Assembly: GCF_039969785.1 (NCBI RefSeq)
Contig: NZ_JBDVNC010000039.1
Span: 43,044-107,043 of the forward strand
Direction: 5' to 3'
Source of the DNA: Shimia sp039969785
GTDB taxonomy: Bacteria; Pseudomonadota; Alphaproteobacteria; Rhodobacterales; Rhodobacteraceae
Length of the DNA stretch: 64,000 nt
Positions 50,475 through 58,501 of this stretch are shown here, one piece after another. A program made the translations under genes and the position numbers. Position 1 is the stretch's first letter, and each line of letters starts with the position of its first letter. The notes below the pieces were generated by a model, which saw only the letters and a list, made by a program, of their open reading frames with translations, had not been told where the DNA came from and made no database searches.

Positions 50475-51008
50475 TTACTTCTTCTTGCCTTCCTTGCGGA
50501 AGATATACTCGTCTTTGTACTTGATGCCTTTGCCCTTATAGGGCTCGGGCTTACGCCATTCGCGGATATTCGCCGCTACCTGGCCAACGAGTTGTGCGTC
50601 GGTGCCCTCGATGATGATCACAGTGGGCTTCGGAGCGGTCACGGTTACACCGTTAGGCACTTCGAAGTTCACATCGTGGCTGAGGCCAAGTGCCAGCTTT
50701 AGGACATTGCCCTGCATCTGCGCACGATACCCAACACCGTTGATCTCGAGTTCTTTTTTGAAGCCCATAGTCACGCCGGTCACCATATTGCCGATGACGG
50801 TGCGGGACATGCCCCACTGCTGACGCGCACGCTTGGAAGTTCCGCGTGGTGTCACTTTGACAGTGTTGTCTTCAACAGCAATTGTGACGTCGTCACTTGC
50901 TGTGAAAGACTGGGTGTCTTTTGGACCCTTGATTTCGATGGTCTGGCCGGAGACAGAAGCAGTTACGCCACTGGGCAGCTCGACCGGTTTTTTACCAATA
51001 CGAGACAT
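50475..51008 (-). CDS. rplF: 50S ribosomal protein uL6
   Basis: This 177-residue protein starts MSRIGKKPVELPSGVTASV and has the duplicated uL6 domains, ending EPYKGKGIKYKDEYIFRKEGKK, the segment that contacts the sarcin-ricin region. It is 10 bases after rpsH. Confidence 0.97.
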   Translation of the reverse strand: MSRIGKKPVELPSGVTASVSGQTIEIKGPKDTQSFTASDDVTIAVEDNTVKVTPRGTSKRARQQWGMSRTVIGNMVTGVTMGFKKELEINGVGYRAQMQGNVLKLALGLSHDVNFEVPNGVTVTAPKPTVIIIEGTDAQLVGQVAANIREWRKPEPYKGKGIKYKDEYIFRKEGKKK

Positions 51009-51018
51009 CTGGTTCTCC

Positions 51019-51408
51019 TTAGAAGACCGTGCAGATTACTTCGCCACCAACATTGTTGGCACGAGCACTTGCATCCGACATCACACCTTTTGAGGTGGAG
51101 ACAATCGACACGCCCAGGCCCTGACGGACAACGGGGATGTCATTGACGTTCATGTAAACACGACGACCAGGTGTGGAAACCCGTTTCACTTCGCGAATGA
51201 CAGGAGTGCCTTCGTAATATTTCAGGCTGATTTCAAACGCCGAGTGGCCGTTTTCTTCAGACGCTTCGTAGCCACGGATGTAGCCTTCGTCTGCCAGCAC
51301 ATCCAGAACCCAGCCGCGCAGCTTGGAGGCCGGGGTGGAAACCACCGACTTGCCACGCAACTGACCGTTACGGATACGGGTCAGCATATCACCGATAGGA
51401 TCGTTCAT
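51019..51408 (-). CDS. rpsH: 30S ribosomal protein uS8
   Basis: This 129-residue protein, MNDPIGDMLTRIRNGQ at the start and VSIVSTSKGVMSDASAR near the end, is standard uS8, a central 16S rRNA binder and in some bacteria the translational repressor of the spc operon. It is 13 bases after rpsN. Confidence 0.97.
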   Translation of the reverse strand: MNDPIGDMLTRIRNGQLRGKSVVSTPASKLRGWVLDVLADEGYIRGYEASEENGHSAFEISLKYYEGTPVIREVKRVSTPGRRVYMNVNDIPVVRQGLGVSIVSTSKGVMSDASARANNVGGEVICTVF

Positions 51409-51421
51409 TTCTTAACCCTCC

Positions 51422-51727
51422 TTACCAGCTAGATTTAACCATGCCGGGGATCTGACCAGCAGAACCCAGCTCGCGCAGCGCAATACGGCTGACCTTCAGC
51501 TTACGGTAGTAAGCGTGAGGACGACCAGTGAGCTGGCAACGGTTGTGAAGACGAGTTGCCGAGCTGTTGCGCGGCAGTTTCGCCAGTTTCAGACGCGCTT
51601 TGAAACGCTCTTCCATTGGCAGACTCTCGTCATTTGCGATTTCTTTCAGCTCGGCACGCTTGGCTGCATATTTTGCCACCAGGCGCTCGCGCTTCTTTTC
51701 GCGTTCGATCATTGCTTTTTTAGCCAT
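51422..51727 (-). CDS. rpsN: 30S ribosomal protein uS14 (long form)
   Basis: This 101-residue protein ends RCQLTGRPHAYYRKLKVSRIALRELGSAGQIPGMVKSSW, the uS14 C terminus. It is the long, zinc-independent form: the cysteine pairs of the short form are absent. It is 18 bases after rplE. Confidence 0.97.
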   Translation of the reverse strand: MAKKAMIEREKKRERLVAKYAAKRAELKEIANDESLPMEERFKARLKLAKLPRNSSATRLHNRCQLTGRPHAYYRKLKVSRIALRELGSAGQIPGMVKSSW

Positions 51728-51745
51728 GTCTTAATTCCTTCCCGA

Positions 51746-52306
51746 TCAAGCGGTGAAAGGCATGTTGAAATGCTTCAACAGGCTTTTCGCTTCCGCATCG
51801 GTTTCAGCGTTGGTGGCGATCACGATATCCATGCCCCAGTTTTCGTCGACTTTATCAAAATCGATTTCTGGGAAGACGATGTGCTCTTTCAAACCGGTGG
51901 CAAAGTTGCCACGGCCGTCAAAGCTCGACTTTACACCACGGAAGTCGCGAATACGCGGCATCGCAACAGTGATCAGACGGTCAAGGAATTCGTACATACG
52001 GTCGCCGCGCAGCGTGACCTTGGCACCCATTGGCATACCTTCGCGAACGCGAAAGCCAGCAATCGAATTCTTGGCAATGGTTGTCAAAGCTTTCTGACCA
52101 GCAATCAGGGTCAGGTCTGCTTGCGCTGACTTGGCTTTCTTGCTGTCTTTAACAGCCGCACGACCGCAACCGATGTTCAGAACAATCTTGTCCAAACGCG
52201 GGATCTGCATGTCGTTTTCGTAACCGAACTCTTCTTTAAGAGCGGCACGAACGGTGTCTTTATACGCAGCTTTCAAACGCGGGGTATAATTTTCAGTATC
52301 AAGCAT
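51746..52306 (-). CDS. rplE: 50S ribosomal protein uL5
   Basis: This 186-residue protein has DKIVLNIGCGRAAVKDSK near 41 and RGDRMYEFLDRLITVAMPRIRDFRG near 110, typical uL5, which carries 5S rRNA and touches the P-site tRNA. It overlaps rplX by eight bases, implying translational coupling. Confidence 0.97.
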   Translation of the reverse strand: MLDTENYTPRLKAAYKDTVRAALKEEFGYENDMQIPRLDKIVLNIGCGRAAVKDSKKAKSAQADLTLIAGQKALTTIAKNSIAGFRVREGMPMGAKVTLRGDRMYEFLDRLITVAMPRIRDFRGVKSSFDGRGNFATGLKEHIVFPEIDFDKVDENWGMDIVIATNAETDAEAKSLLKHFNMPFTA

Positions 52307-52610
52307 CGATCACGTCCCCCGTGGTCTTGGCAAAGCGAACCTTCTTGTCACCTTCCATACGGAAGCCAACGCGAGTTGCTTTTCCATTTGCGTCAAGAAT
52401 AGCAAGATTGCTGAGTTGGATCGGCATCGCTTTCGGGATGCGGCCACCTTGCTCAGTCTGGCTCTGGCGTGTGTGACGAACCGAAATGTTCAGGCCATCT
52501 ACAACAGCTTTTCCGGCTTTGGGGTCAACTGAGGAAATTGTTCCCTCTTTGCCTTTGTCCTTACCGGCCAAAACGACAACTTTGTCGCCTTTTTTCAACT
52601 TAGCAGCCAT
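52299..52610 (-). CDS. rplX: 50S ribosomal protein uL24
   Basis: This 103-residue protein has the KOW motif KLKKGDKVVVLAGKDKGKEG at the N terminus and the uL24 tail VGFRMEGDKKVRFAKTTG. uL24 starts assembly of the large subunit. It lies one base after rplN. Confidence 0.97.
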   Translation of the reverse strand: MAAKLKKGDKVVVLAGKDKGKEGTISSVDPKAGKAVVDGLNISVRHTRQSQTEQGGRIPKAMPIQLSNLAILDANGKATRVGFRMEGDKKVRFAKTTGDVIDA

Positions 52611-52611
52611 A

Positions 52612-52980
52612 TCACAGCACCTCCGGCGCGAGCGAGATGATCTTCATGAAGTTCTTGGCACGCAGTTCACGAACAACCGGGCCAAAAATACGGGTACCGA
52701 CCGGCTCGTTGTTGTTGTTCAGAATAACTGCTGCGTTGCGATCAAAGCGGATCGCTGTGCCATCTTCACGACGGACTTCTTTAGCGGTGCGTACGACGAC
52801 GGCCTTGCGGACATCACCTTTCTTAACACGACCACGTGGAATGGCTTCCTTAACCGAAACGACAATAACGTCGCCTACGGATGCGTATTTACGCTTGGAA
52901 CCACCCAGTACCTTGATGCACTGAACACGGCGAGCGCCGCTGTTGTCAGCAACATCCAGGTTGGTTTGCATCTGGATCAT
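52612..52980 (-). CDS. rplN: 50S ribosomal protein uL14
   Basis: This 122-residue protein, MIQMQTNLDVADNSGARRVQCIKV at the start and FGPVVRELRAKNFMKIISLAPEVL at the end, is nearly invariant uL14. It lies 99 bases after rpsQ, a rather long gap within this operon. Confidence 0.97.
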   Translation of the reverse strand: MIQMQTNLDVADNSGARRVQCIKVLGGSKRKYASVGDVIVVSVKEAIPRGRVKKGDVRKAVVVRTAKEVRREDGTAIRFDRNAAVILNNNNEPVGTRIFGPVVRELRAKNFMKIISLAPEVL

Positions 52981-53079
52981 ATGGTTTCTCCCGACCTTTG
53001 GGGCGCCGATGCGTGGCGCGATCCCCAGGGTTTCGACTAACTGTTCAGTTTAGTCGCCAGGAGTCTCGACAAGAGACTC

Positions 53080-53310
53080 TTAGGCTTCCAGAACTTCCCA
53101 GCGTTTCGTTTTCGATTTCGGCGCGCATTCGATGATGCGAACTTGATCGCCGACCTTGAAAGCGTTCTGCTCATCGTGCGCCCGATACTTTTTGGACTTA
53201 CGAATGGTCTTCTTCAGAACCGGATGGGTGAAACGACGTTCAACCGATACGGTGACTGTTTGGGCGTTGGCATCGCTGGTCACGGTGCCAGTCAGGATAC
53301 GTTTGGGCAT
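53080..53310 (-). CDS. rpsQ: 30S ribosomal protein uS17
   Basis: This 76-residue protein starts MPKRILTGTVTSDANAQTVTVSVERRFTHP and has the OB-fold of uS17, with VGDQVRIIECAP near 53. It lies 14 bases after rpmC in the normal order. Confidence 0.97.
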   Translation of the reverse strand: MPKRILTGTVTSDANAQTVTVSVERRFTHPVLKKTIRKSKKYRAHDEQNAFKVGDQVRIIECAPKSKTKRWEVLEA

Positions 53311-53324
53311 CTTTCGGGCTCCTC

Positions 53325-53525
53325 TTACTCAGCTGCCGACTTGGCTTTTTCGTTCAGAATCGTCTTAACACGCGCGGCGTTACGACGAGCTGCACGAATC
53401 TGCGCAGGGTTTTCGAGCTGACCGGTGGCCGCTTGAAAGCGCAGATTAAAGCTTTCTTTTTTCAGATTGGACAGCTCTTCACGAAGCTGGTCCGGCGTTT
53501 TATCACGCAGTTCGTTGGCGTTCAT
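53325..53525 (-). CDS. rpmC: 50S ribosomal protein uL29
   Basis: This is 66 residues from the ATG at 53525 (AAGGA upstream). The helical hairpin with LREELSNLKKESFNLRFQAATGQLENPAQIRAARR is diagnostic. Normally rplP lies directly upstream; here about 2 kb of other genes separate them. TTGACG at 53621-53616 may be the -35 of a local promoter, though its -10 is poor. Confidence 0.96.
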   Translation of the reverse strand: MNANELRDKTPDQLREELSNLKKESFNLRFQAATGQLENPAQIRAARRNAARVKTILNEKAKSAAE

Positions 53526-53719
53526 CGCCTTTTCCTTTCTCATACATCAGAAGGCCCCTGAGTTATTTGCAGGGTTACCTTTGACCTGATGGACAAATGA
53601 CAAACACACGAGTCCCGTCAAAATCGGAATCCGTGAGATGGCGCTCTATACGGGGTGGTTGCTTGCATGGCAAGTGCAAGTTTCCGATTCAACGTCTATT
53701 GATCGAAACAAGTCGGACA

Positions 53720-54418
53720 TCAGGTTTCGGAGCGAGCATTCGATGCACGCTGATCGTTCTGAAACACCAGCTTTGTACGCATATCGCGTGCAATCCCAGC
53801 CTCGACGACCGCCATCATCGCGCTGTTCGTTTCACGCAACCGAATGAGCTTTGCTCTCTCTATGCGCCACACGCGGGCCGGGCCCTGAACGGCTGTCGTT
53901 GCGATCGCGACACCGCCGCCCATCCAAGACATCTCGCCGATAAAATGACCACCCGATACCACCCTCATGAAATGCCCGTCAGCCTCAACGCAAACGTCAC
54001 CTTCTGCGAGATAGGTCAAAAATTCGGGTGTCCGCGACTCGGCGGTCAGGATGGTTCCATCAGGCAAGTCTTCCCACCGACCCAGATCAAGAAAGCTCCG
54101 GGTTGCCCCGGGCGACAGGCCTTCCAACAATTCAGCGCGAAACCGGTCCTCTTCGGATGAAAACTGCGCCTTATGGTCCTTGCGCCACAACAGAACCAGT
54201 TCACCGATATTCACAACGATAAGAAGCGATTGCCAAAACACCCCGACTGGATTGCCAAGCCAGAAATAATCAAACGCAATCCCAACCAACGCAGAGGCAA
54301 TAACGCACAGGCGCAGCCACAGCATTCTGCGCATGAGCATGGACAAGACCAACAGAAGATAGGACAGGTGCCCGGTCCAGCCATCAGTGATGAAACTAGT
54401 GTCCAAAGCCAACGTCAT
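53720..54418 (-). CDS. Popeye-like membrane protein with cyclic-nucleotide-binding fold
   Basis: This encodes 232 residues. Three hydrophobic helices lie at about 15-32, 34-52 and 58-78 (GHLSYLLLVLSMLM, MLWLRLCVIASALVGIAF, VFWQSLLIVVNIGELVLLW), followed by RFRAELLEGLSPGATRSFLDLGRW and a cNMP-binding-type beta barrel (LPDGTILTAESRT, LTYLAEGDVCVEADGHFMRVVSGGHFIGEMSWM). Three helices plus this barrel, with the LWLR and WxxxxxxVN segments, match animal Popeye-domain (POPDC) cAMP-binding proteins and their bacterial relatives. The phosphate-binding Arg cannot be assigned by eye. It lies between rplP and rpmC. Its target and ligand are unknown. Confidence 0.75.
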   Translation of the reverse strand: MTLALDTSFITDGWTGHLSYLLLVLSMLMRRMLWLRLCVIASALVGIAFDYFWLGNPVGVFWQSLLIVVNIGELVLLWRKDHKAQFSSEEDRFRAELLEGLSPGATRSFLDLGRWEDLPDGTILTAESRTPEFLTYLAEGDVCVEADGHFMRVVSGGHFIGEMSWMGGGVAIATTAVQGPARVWRIERAKLIRLRETNSAMMAVVEAGIARDMRTKLVFQNDQRASNARSET

Positions 54419-54476
54419 GAGCCGAACACCTCGCCGCAGATAATTTGTCCAGTTGGCGTTCTGGTTAAGTGCTGGT

Positions 54477-55097
54477 TCAGTCCCATCTGTAATTGAAGCT
54501 CACAGAGATCCGCTCTTCCTCAGCAAAGTTGATCGGCACTTCATGCCGAAGCCAGCTTTCCCACAGCAATACGTCACCAACTTTTGGGCTTAGATAGATA
54601 AACGGCTGCAGATCGCGGCGGGCCTGCTTTTTCCGTACCGGAGCCGCCATCATGCGACCTGAACGCGGGTCTTCCAACTTAAGCGCACTCGCGCCTTCAG
54701 GCATGGCGACGTAGGTCGTTCCACTGATCACCGAATGTGGATGCAAATGAGAGCTGTGCATTCCGCCCTCCGGCAAAATGTTGATCCAAAGATCTTCAAG
54801 CTTCAGGCTTCGACCGTCCAGATCAAACTCCAGATCCTGCGCAAAGTCGTTCACATGGGCGTCCAATGCTTTGACGATGTCTGCAAAGATGGGAAACCGC
54901 CACGGAAGGTCCGTTAAAGAGGCATAAGATGTATAGCCGGGATAATTGTTTTCTTCGCACCAGTTTTGGCCCGCCTCATCGTCCTCGGCAATAGAGTAAC
55001 AAGAGGACTGCAGCTCGTCCTGATCCACGGGTTTGCCAAATTCAGCGAGTTCAGCGCGATATAGTCGGGTCACAAAGAGAGATTCGATCTGGGCCAT
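54477..55097 (-). CDS. 2OG-Fe(II) oxygenase, TIGR02466/PF13759-like
   Basis: This 206-residue cytoplasmic protein has HSSHLHPHSVISGTTYV near 114-130 as the iron-binding motif region, with a distal His185 in WLRHEVPIN and Arg196 in ERISVSFNYRWD, the likely 2-oxoglutarate contact. The pattern is that of the putative 2OG-Fe(II) oxygenases called TIGR02466, whose substrates are mostly unknown. It lies 58 bases upstream of the Popeye-like gene in the same direction, and downstream of rplP beyond a terminator. A protein or small-molecule substrate is equally possible. Confidence 0.8.
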   Translation of the reverse strand: MAQIESLFVTRLYRAELAEFGKPVDQDELQSSCYSIAEDDEAGQNWCEENNYPGYTSYASLTDLPWRFPIFADIVKALDAHVNDFAQDLEFDLDGRSLKLEDLWINILPEGGMHSSHLHPHSVISGTTYVAMPEGASALKLEDPRSGRMMAAPVRKKQARRDLQPFIYLSPKVGDVLLWESWLRHEVPINFAEEERISVSFNYRWD

Positions 55098-55157
55098 GGC
55101 TCTTTCATACCCCAGTGCAATTTCCGGTGCGAGCGATCAATCACTCTATACATGCCC

Positions 55158-55364
55158 TCAGGCAGTGCGTTTGTTCTCTGATCGTTGTTTGTCGGTAAGA
55201 GAATGTCCGCGCGCCATCATATCATCCAAGGCATCCAACCACGCATTGGCCAAATCCATGTCGCCTTGGCGCAAGACTTTCAAAGCCATGTCACGCTGCG
55301 GACAATCCGGGTAATTCAAAAGAATATACTGCACTTCCGTACTGCGTCTTTGTTCGCGCATCAT
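55158..55364 (-). CDS. Small hypothetical protein
   Basis: This 68-residue helical protein begins MMREQRRSTEVQYILLNYPDCPQRDMALKVLRQGDMDLANAWLDAL and ends in a charged tail. GGGGA lies just upstream of two adjacent ATG codons, and the second (55361) is better spaced. I do not recognise a family. It heads the group of three genes between rplP and rpmC. Confidence 0.6.
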   Translation of the reverse strand: MMREQRRSTEVQYILLNYPDCPQRDMALKVLRQGDMDLANAWLDALDDMMARGHSLTDKQRSENKRTA

Positions 55365-55487
55365 GTCCCCTATCTATTGGGGACGTAACGTAACACATAA
55401 ATTCGAAATCGGGCAAATAAACATATATTCACACGAATTTCACAACTCACGCGAAAGCTATTTCTAGAACCCAGCCGTATAACGAGA

Positions 55488-55516
55488 AACCCCCACTGCA
55501 AAAAGCAATGGGGGTT
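55488..55516 (-). terminator. Terminator after rplP
   Basis: A stem AACCCCCATTGC-type arm (read on the minus strand) with GCAGTGGGGGTT around a T-rich loop, about 39 bases after the rplP stop, followed by TTTC. It ends the transcript from rplB to rplP before the inserted genes. Confidence 0.82.
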
Positions 55517-55554
55517 CAATTATATTACCAGACAGAAAACGCCCTTGTGGGAAT

Positions 55555-55968
55555 TTACCAGTCTTCGCGCACCACAACGCGGGTTTTGATCGGAAGTTTC
55601 ATCGCAGCAAGGCGCAGAGCCTCACGCGCGACGTCATCCGAAACACCGTCGATTTCAAACATAACGCGGCCAGGTTTGACCTTGCATGCCCAAAAATCAA
55701 CAGAACCTTTACCTTTACCCATACGAACTTCGGTCGGCTTCGAGGTGACCGGAGTGTCGGGGAAGATACGGATCCAAACACGGCCCTGACGTTTCATGTG
55801 ACGTGTCATCGCGCGGCGAGCCGCTTCGATCTGACGCGCCGTGACACGCTCGGGTTGGGTGGCTTTCAGACCGTATGAACCGAAGTTCAGGTCAGAACCG
55901 CCTTTTGCAAGACCTTTAATCCGGCCTTTGTGCATCTTGCGGAATTTTGTACGCTTTGGTTGAAGCAT
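55555..55968 (-). CDS. rplP: 50S ribosomal protein uL16
   Basis: This 137-residue protein has MLQPKRTKFRKMHKGRIKGLAKGG at the start, then FGSYGLKATQPERVTARQIEAARRAMTRHMKR and RIFPDTPVTSKPTEVRMGKGKG, all conserved uL16. The Arg of the RMGKGKG-side loop near residue 80 is the one hydroxylated in E. coli by an unrelated 2OG oxygenase. It is 13 bases after rpsC. Confidence 0.97.
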   Translation of the reverse strand: MLQPKRTKFRKMHKGRIKGLAKGGSDLNFGSYGLKATQPERVTARQIEAARRAMTRHMKRQGRVWIRIFPDTPVTSKPTEVRMGKGKGSVDFWACKVKPGRVMFEIDGVSDDVAREALRLAAMKLPIKTRVVVREDW

Positions 55969-55981
55969 TTGTCAGTCTCCC

Positions 55982-56689
55982 TTAGCGACGGCCGCCGGCA
56001 CCGCGCGGTGCTGGACCATCCTGGACTTCCTGAGCCTTACGGTCACGCGCCGCTGGATCGTGTTCCATGATCTCGCCTTTGAAGATCCAGACTTTGATCC
56101 CGATGATCCCATAAGGAGTCATCGCTTCGGAAGGTGCGTAATCGATATCGGCACGCAGAGTGTGCAATGGCACGCGGCCTTCGCGGTACCATTCGGTACG
56201 CGCGATTTCAGCGCCGCCCAAACGACCGGCAACGTTCACCCGGATACCCAGGGCGCCCATACGCATGGCGTTCTGCACGGAACGCTTCATTGCACGACGG
56301 AATGAAACCCGACGTTCCAGCTGCTGGGCGATGCTTTCGCCAACCAGCTGAGCGTCCAGCTCAGGCTTGCGCACTTCAACGATGTTGAGGTGCAGTTCCG
56401 AGTCCGTCATTGAGGCAATCTTTTTGCGCAGAACTTCAATGTCTGCACCTTTCTTGCCGATGATGACGCCGGGGCGCGCAGTGTGGATCGTGACGCGGCA
56501 CTTTTTGTGCGGACGTTCGATGATCACACGTGCAACGCCAGCCTGCTTGCACTCTGTCTTGATGAATTCACGGATTTTCAGGTCTTCCAGAAGAAGATCA
56601 CCGTAGTCCTTGGTATTTGCATACCAACGGCTGTCCCAGGTACGGTTGACCTGAAGACGCATGCCGATTGGATTGACTTTATTACCCAT
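55982..56689 (-). CDS. rpsC: 30S ribosomal protein uS3
   Basis: This 235-residue protein has the KH RNA-binding domain (VTIHTARPGVIIGKKGADIEVL near 66-87) and the C-terminal RTEWYREGRVPLHTLRADIDYA. It lines the mRNA entry site. It overlaps rplV by one base. Confidence 0.97.
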   Translation of the reverse strand: MGNKVNPIGMRLQVNRTWDSRWYANTKDYGDLLLEDLKIREFIKTECKQAGVARVIIERPHKKCRVTIHTARPGVIIGKKGADIEVLRKKIASMTDSELHLNIVEVRKPELDAQLVGESIAQQLERRVSFRRAMKRSVQNAMRMGALGIRVNVAGRLGGAEIARTEWYREGRVPLHTLRADIDYAPSEAMTPYGIIGIKVWIFKGEIMEHDPAARDRKAQEVQDGPAPRGAGGRR

Positions 56690-57069
56690 TAAGCTTGCTC
56701 CTCAACTTGGCGCACCGTGATGGTCAGTTCCGAGAACGGCTTCATGATCTTGCCGAAACGGCCACGGGCCCGGGGGCGACCGCGTTTCAAGACCAGGTTT
56801 TTACCAACATAGGCCTCGGACACGATCAGTTCATCGACGTCCAGGTTGTGGTTGTTCTCGGCGTTGGCGATAGCGGACTGAAGGCATTTCTTCACGTCTG
56901 CTGCGATCCGCTTGTTGCTGAAAGTCAGGTCGGTCAACGCCTTCTCGACTTTCTTGCCACGGATCATTCCAGCGACCAGATTCAGTTTCTGCGGGCTTGT
57001 GCGAAGCATACGGACTTTGGCCATTGCTTCGTTGTCTGCCACGCGGCGGGGGTTTTTATCCTTGCCCAT
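56689..57069 (-). CDS. rplV: 50S ribosomal protein uL22
   Basis: This 126-residue protein has LRTSPQKLNLVAGMIRGKKVEKAL near 23-46 and the exit-tunnel hairpin region KRGRPRARGRFGKIMKPFSELTI near 94-116, where macrolide-resistance changes usually fall. It is three bases after rpsS. Confidence 0.97.
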   Translation of the reverse strand: MGKDKNPRRVADNEAMAKVRMLRTSPQKLNLVAGMIRGKKVEKALTDLTFSNKRIAADVKKCLQSAIANAENNHNLDVDELIVSEAYVGKNLVLKRGRPRARGRFGKIMKPFSELTITVRQVEEQA

Positions 57070-57072
57070 GAC

Positions 57073-57351
57073 TTACTTCCGCTTCGCTTTTTTGTCTGCG
57101 GCGTGACCGTAATAGGTACGAGTTGGCGAATACTCACCAAACTTCTGACCGATCATGTCTTCCGTGACGTTCACTGGGATATGCTTATGGCCGTTGTACA
57201 CACCAAATGTCAGACCCACGAACTGGGGCAGAATGGTGGAACGACGGGACCAAATCTTGATAACTTCGTTGCGGCCTGACTCGCGCGACGCTTCGGCTTT
57301 TTTCAGCACGTAAGCATCGACAAAGGGGCCTTTCCATACAGAGCGAGACAT
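57073..57351 (-). CDS. rpsS: 30S ribosomal protein uS19
   Basis: This 92-residue protein starts MSRSVWKGPFVDAYVLKKAE and has IKIWSRRSTILPQFVGLTFGVYNGHKHIPV, close to universal uS19 sequence. It is three bases after rplB. Confidence 0.97.
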   Translation of the reverse strand: MSRSVWKGPFVDAYVLKKAEASRESGRNEVIKIWSRRSTILPQFVGLTFGVYNGHKHIPVNVTEDMIGQKFGEYSPTRTYYGHAADKKAKRK

Positions 57352-57354
57352 ATA

Positions 57355-58197
57355 TTAACGTCCCTTCTTCTTGGCGTGACGCGAGCGAATAATAAGCTTT
57401 TGCGACGCTTTGTTCTTGTTGCGGGTACGAGCACCTTTGGTCGGTTTGCCCCAAGGCGAAACTGGGTGACGACCACCCGAAGTCCGGCCTTCACCACCAC
57501 CATGAGGGTGATCGATCGGGTTCATGACCACACCACGGACCGACGGACGCTTGCCTTTATGGCGCATACGACCGGCTTTACCGTAGTTCTGGTTGCTATT
57601 GTCGGGGTTAGACACGGCACCAACGGTGGCCATGCATTCCTGACGCACGAGACGCAGTTCGCCCGAGCTCAGGCGGATCTGAGCGTAACCACCATCACGA
57701 CCAACAAACTGAGCATATGTACCAGCGGCACGTGCGATCTGACCGCCTTTGCCGGGTTTCAGTTCGATGTTGTGAATGATGGTACCGATCGGCATGCCCG
57801 AGAATGGCATTGCGTTGCCCGGCTTGATGTCGGCTTTGGCCGAGGCCACAACCTTGTCGCCAATCGCGAGACGCTGAGGAGCCAGGATATAGGCCTGCTC
57901 GCCGTCTTCGTATTTGACCAAGGCGATGAATGCGGTCCGGTTCGGGTCATACTCGATCCGTTCGACGGTTGCCGCAACATCCATTTTATTACGTTTGAAA
58001 TCAACGATACGGTAAAGGCGTTTCGCCCCACCACCGCGGCGACGCGATGTAATCCGTCCGGTGTTGTTCCGGCCACCCGATTTCGTCAGACCCTCAGTGA
58101 GGGCTTTGACGGGGCGTCCTTTCCAGAGCTCCGAACGGTCGATCAGCACCAGCCCGCGCTGGCCCGGCGTCGTCGGCTTATACGACTTAAGTGCCAT
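57355..58197 (-). CDS. rplB: 50S ribosomal protein uL2
   Basis: This 280-residue protein has the conserved MNPIDHPHGGGEGRTSGGRHPVSPWGKPTKG near 225-255, containing the histidine near the peptidyl-transferase centre. Normally it follows rplW directly; here about 2.8 kb with two other genes intervenes, so it must be transcribed from a promoter in the 304 bases upstream. Confidence 0.97.
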   Translation of the reverse strand: MALKSYKPTTPGQRGLVLIDRSELWKGRPVKALTEGLTKSGGRNNTGRITSRRRGGGAKRLYRIVDFKRNKMDVAATVERIEYDPNRTAFIALVKYEDGEQAYILAPQRLAIGDKVVASAKADIKPGNAMPFSGMPIGTIIHNIELKPGKGGQIARAAGTYAQFVGRDGGYAQIRLSSGELRLVRQECMATVGAVSNPDNSNQNYGKAGRMRHKGKRPSVRGVVMNPIDHPHGGGEGRTSGGRHPVSPWGKPTKGARTRNKNKASQKLIIRSRHAKKKGR

Positions 58198-58501
58198 GCT
58201 TTCTGTCTTCCGTTTAGCAATGCGAGGATTATGTCCTCGCTATGTGTGAGGCCCCTGCCCGCGAATTTCATCAGAAATCCACTACTAAGGTGCCAAAGGT
58301 ATAGGCCCCCGTAGGTGCCCGATTAAACAACAACCGGCCCCAGAACGAATCTGAGGCCAGTCGACTGGCGGGAATTAACAGGGATAGGTGTAGGTGTCTA
58401 TAGGATTTGTAAGGGTTCACCGCGCAGAACAGGTTTCCAACCTCTCAACCGCTCGCTAGCGTGAATTTAACGTCACACATTCCACCCCGAAAAGGATCCC
58501 G
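58198..58501. other. Divergent region between rplB and the 2OG oxygenase gene
   Basis: About 300 bases without a gene. A seven-base perfect hairpin GCGAGGA/TCCTCGC (58222-58240) lies 25 bases before rplB and could be a leader control element. TATACC near 58295 (minus strand) is a possible -10, but no well-spaced -35 was found. An AGGA site precedes the oxygenase start at the other end. Confidence 0.5.

Noticed and set aside
57376..58314. 312-residue plus-strand frame opposite rplB
   Set aside because: It is a Thr-rich shadow of rplB codons with no ribosome site.
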